Source of the DNA: Brevundimonas variabilis
GTDB taxonomy: Bacteria > Pseudomonadota > Alphaproteobacteria > Caulobacterales > Caulobacteraceae
Assembly (NCBI RefSeq): GCF_014199945.1
Contig: NZ_JACHOR010000001.1
Span: forward strand, 62,001-126,000
Direction of reading: 5' to 3'
DNA length: 64,000 nucleotides
Part shown: positions 61,387-64,000 of the stretch, piece after piece
Position numbering within the stretch: position 1 is the first letter of the stretch
How the letters are laid out: each line of letters opens with the position of its first letter
Translations under genes and position numbers: made by a program
Notes under the pieces: model-generated
What the model was told of the DNA's origin: nothing
Seen by the model: the letters and a program-made list of their open reading frames with translations, nothing else
The model's database searches: none

Positions 61387-64000
61387 TCAGGCGTAGCCCT
61401 GCAGCGGACGAACCTCCAGCGCATCGGCCTGGATCGCCCCGATCGCCTGGGACGCCGCGAGCGCCCCGGCGGACGTCGTGTAATAGGGGATCTTCATCAT
61501 CAGGGCCGTGCGGCGCAGGCTGAAGCTGTCCTGCAGCGACTGCTTGCCTTCAGTCGTGTTGAAGACCAGCTGGACGTCTCCGTTCTTCATGGCGTCGACG
61601 ATGTTGGGACGCCCCTCCAGCACCTTCTTCACATAACCGACGGGCAGGCCCTGCTGAACCAGCCAGGCGTGGGTCCCGCCGGTCGCGATGACCTCGAAAC
61701 CCTGTTTCAGCAACAGGCTGACAGCCTCGACGATGAAGGGCTTGTCGGCATCCTTGACCGAGACGAAGGCACAGCCAGCCGTCGGCAGGAGGGTCCCGCC
61801 GCCGATCTGGGACTTGGCAAAGGCGCGCGCAAAGGCCGGTGCCATGTCGGCTTCGTTGTCCCGTTTCCAGTCCAGACCCATGACCTCGCCCGTCGAGCGC
61901 ATTTCGGGCCCCAGGATGGTGTCCACCCCGGCAAAGCGGGCGAACGGGAAGACGGCTTCCTTGACCGCGATATGGTCGTAGGGGCGGTCCGCCAGGCCGA
62001 AGCTGGCCAGTGGCACCCCGGCCATGACCTTGGCCGCGATCGCCGCGACCGGCTGGCCGATGGTCTTGGCCACGAAGGGCACGGTGCGGCTGGCGCGCGG
62101 ATTGACCTCCAGCACGAAGATCCGGGGTTCGGCCGAGTGCGGCTCCTCGATCGCGAACTGCACGTTCATCAGGCCCCGAACCTTGAGCGCCCGGGCCATG
62201 GCCTCGGTCTGCCGCTTCAGCTCTGCGACGATGTCGGCCGACAGCGAGAAGGGCGGCATCGAACAGGCGCTGTCGCCGGAATGCACCCCGGCCTCCTCGA
62301 TATGCTCCAGCACGCCAGCCACGAAGACCGTCTCGTCGTCGCACAGGGCATCGACGTCTACCTCGGTGGCGCGGTTCAGATAGTGGTCGATCAGCACGGG
62401 ATCGTTGCCCGATACCCGCATCGCCTCACCGACATAACGGTCCAGCTGTTCGCGATCGTGGACGATCATCATGCCGCGTCCGCCCAGCACATAGGAGGGG
62501 CGCAGCACGACCGGGTAACCGACCTCGTCCGCCTTGTCCGCCGCTTCCTGGGCCGAACGGGCCAGGCCATTGGGCGGCTGCATCAGGCCGATGTCGTTCA
62601 GCATCACCTGGAACCGCTCGCGATCCTCGGCCAGGTCGATGGAGTCCAGCGAGGTGCCGAGGATCGGAATCCCGTCGGCATGCAGGGCATGGGCCAGCTT
62701 CAGCGGCGTCTGGCCGCCGAACTGCACGACGCAGCCGATCAGCTCGCCCTTCGAGCGTTCGACGTCGATCAGCTCGAGTACGTCCTCGGCCGTCAGCGGC
62801 TCGAAATACAGCCGGTCCGAGGTGTCATAGTCGGTCGACACCGTCTCGGGGTTGCAGTTGACCATGATGCTTTCGACGCCGATGTCGGCAAAGGCAAAGG
62901 CCGCGTGGCAGCAGCAATAGTCGAACTCGATCCCCTGCCCGATCCGGTTGGGACCGCCGCCCAGGATGATGGCCTTCTTGCGGTCACTCGGTTCGGACTC
63001 GCACTCCGGGATCTGGCCCAGGGCCCCGGTCTCGTAGGTCGAATACATATAGGCGGTGGCCGAGGCGAACTCGGCCGCGCAGGTGTCGATCCGCTTGAAC
63101 ACGGGCCGGACGTTCAGCGCGCGGCGCTGGGTGCGGACCTCGGTTTCGGTCTTGCCGGTCAGGTGGGCGAGGCGTGCATCCGAGAAGCCCTTGGCCTTCA
63201 GACGCCGGAACGCCGTCGCGCCCTCGGCTGCCCCCTCGACGCCCGGCAATCCCCGCACCCGGATGTGCCCCTCTTCGCGCACGATGTCGGCGATCTGGCG
63301 CAGGAACCAGGGCTCGTAGGAACAGGCGGCATTGACCTCCTCGACCGACAGGCCGTGGCGGAAGGCCTGGGCGATGACGCGGATGCGGTCCGGCGTCGGC
63401 ATGCCCAGCGCCCGGACGACGGCGGCGCGGGCCGAGGCTTCGTCCTCGGCACCGGCCGTGCCCTCGATCTCGATCTCGTCGAAGCCGGTCAGGCCGGTCT
63501 CCAGCCCGCGCAGGGCCTTCTGCATCGATTCCTGGAAGGTCCGGCCGATGGCCATGACCTCGCCCACGGACTTCATGGCGGTCGTCAGCGACGGCTCGGC
63601 CCCGGGGTATTTCTCGAAGGCGAAGCGGGGGATCTTGGTGACGACATAGTCGATCGACGGCTCGAACGAGGCCGGCGTGACCATGGTGATGTCGTTGGTC
63701 AGCTCATCCAGGGTGTAGCCGACCGCCAGACGCGCCGCGACCTTGGCGATCGGGAAGCCGGTGGCCTTGGACGCCAGGGCCGAGGACCGCGACACCCGCG
63801 GGTTCATCTCGATAACCAGCATCCGGCCGTCGGCGGGATTGAGGGCGAACTGGACGTTTGATCCCCCGGTCTCGACGCCGATCTCGCGCAGCACCGCGAT
63901 CGAGGCCGACCGCATCCGCTGGTATTCCTTGTCCGTCAGGGTCAGGGCCGGAGCGACCGTGATCGAATCGCCGGTGTGCACGCCCATCGGATCGATGTTC
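61387..64000 (-). CDS. carB: Carbamoyl-phosphate synthase large subunit (5' part beyond window)
   Basis: CarB makes carbamoyl phosphate from glutamine-derived ammonia, bicarbonate and two ATP, feeding arginine and pyrimidine synthesis. About 870 C-terminal residues are visible; the first 200 or so lie past the right edge. Present are the rest of the first ATP-grasp domain ([20 protein letters not shown]), the oligomerisation domain, the second ATP-grasp domain ([20 protein letters not shown]) and the C-terminal allosteric MGS-like domain. The protein ends [10 protein letters not shown]. It is open at the window boundary; no frameshift was seen. Confidence 0.97.
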   Translation of the reverse strand, partial: NIDPMGVHTGDSITVAPALTLTDKEYQRMRSASIAVLREIGVETGGSNVQFALNPADGRMLVIEMNPRVSRSSALASKATGFPIAKVAARLAVGYTLDELTNDITMVTPASFEPSIDYVVTKIPRFAFEKYPGAEPSLTTAMKSVGEVMAIGRTFQESMQKALRGLETGLTGFDEIEIEGTAGAEDEASARAAVVRALGMPTPDRIRVIAQAFRHGLSVEEVNAACSYEPWFLRQIADIVREEGHIRVRGLPGVEGAAEGATAFRRLKAKGFSDARLAHLTGKTETEVRTQRRALNVRPVFKRIDTCAAEFASATAYMYSTYETGALGQIPECESEPSDRKKAIILGGGPNRIGQGIEFDYCCCHAAFAFADIGVESIMVNCNPETVSTDYDTSDRLYFEPLTAEDVLELIDVERSKGELIGCVVQFGGQTPLKLAHALHADGIPILGTSLDSIDLAEDRERFQVMLNDIGLMQPPNGLARSAQEAADKADEVGYPVVLRPSYVLGGRGMMIVHDREQLDRYVGEAMRVSGNDPVLIDHYLNRATEVDVDALCDDETVFVAGVLEHIEEAGVHSGDSACSMPPFSLSADIVAELKRQTEAMARALKVRGLMNVQFAIEEPHSAEPRIFVLEVNPRASRTVPFVAKTIGQPVAAIAAKVMAGVPLASFGLADRPYDHIAVKEAVFPFARFAGVDTILGPEMRSTGEVMGLDWKRDNEADMAPAFARAFAKSQIGGGTLLPTAGCAFVSVKDADKPFIVEAVSLLLKQGFEVIATGGTHAWLVQQGLPVGYVKKVLEGRPNIVDAMKNGDVQLVFNTTEGKQSLQDSFSLRRTALMMKIPYYTTSAGALAASQAIGAIQADALEVRPLQGYA

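Overview
The window reads as a single stretch of chromosome from a GC-rich alphaproteobacterium, most likely a member of the Caulobacteraceae close to Brevundimonas. This rests on the dcw gene order, a LovK/LovR-type blue-light pair, an alphaproteobacterial RpoD, a KpsC capsule transferase, several Caulobacterales-type hypothetical genes and short inverted repeats of the kind common in such genomes. The genus is inferred from protein likeness and was not tested against a database. No phage, transposase or CRISPR array was seen.

Layout. 1-4.3 kb: a secreted SIMPL-domain protein, rnhB, map, a small secreted protein and an MscS-type channel. 4.3-16.2 kb: the division/cell-wall (dcw) cluster mraZ-rsmH-ftsL-ftsI-murE-murF-mraY-murD-ftsW-murG, mostly joined by ATGA overlaps and preceded by four 10-bp-spaced MraZ boxes. 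The cluster stops after murG; in its place come a 39-bp tandem repeat and the RNase P RNA gene (minus strand). 16.8-23.1 kb: an AmpD/AmiD amidase, a small membrane protein, sppA, panD and ppdK. 23.3-30 kb: two outer-membrane beta-barrel genes with good terminators flank a minus-strand block of a KAS III-type synthase, kpsC, a CitE-like lyase and a free-methionine-sulfoxide reductase.

30-38 kb is a looser accessory region: a small cysteine-containing secreted protein, a DUF2239-GFA gene pair (the GFA gene appears to start at CTG), a zinc alcohol dehydrogenase, a DCC-family protein, and an amidohydrolase preceded by a membrane-bound LytTR regulator. 38.3-41.1 kb is the most striking part: a full-length light-dependent protochlorophyllide oxidoreductase (LPOR) lies directly upstream of a LOV histidine kinase and its single-domain response regulator (LovK/LovR type). 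A pigment-synthesis enzyme that needs light thus sits next to a blue-light sensor. LPOR suggests that the host is, or descends from, an aerobic anoxygenic phototroph, although no other photosynthesis gene is in the window.

41.2-51.9 kb: an IPTL-CTERM protein, a tRNA with CAU anticodon (probably Ile2), a second SIMPL protein, an S1/P1 nuclease, a 3D-domain protein, a membrane AraC regulator with an S41 peptidase, a tiny flagellar-axial-like protein, and an HxlR regulator divergent from VOC, SRPBCC and DUF1428 genes. 52-64 kb: rpoD with a strong terminator, the selD-selU selenouridine operon, a dicarboxylate/amino-acid symporter, a DUF6065 protein, a pentapeptide-repeat protein, a voltage-gated-type potassium channel, and the 3' part of carB running off the right edge. 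A ~150-bp palindromic repeat occurs twice in opposite orientations; one copy encodes the last residues of SelU.
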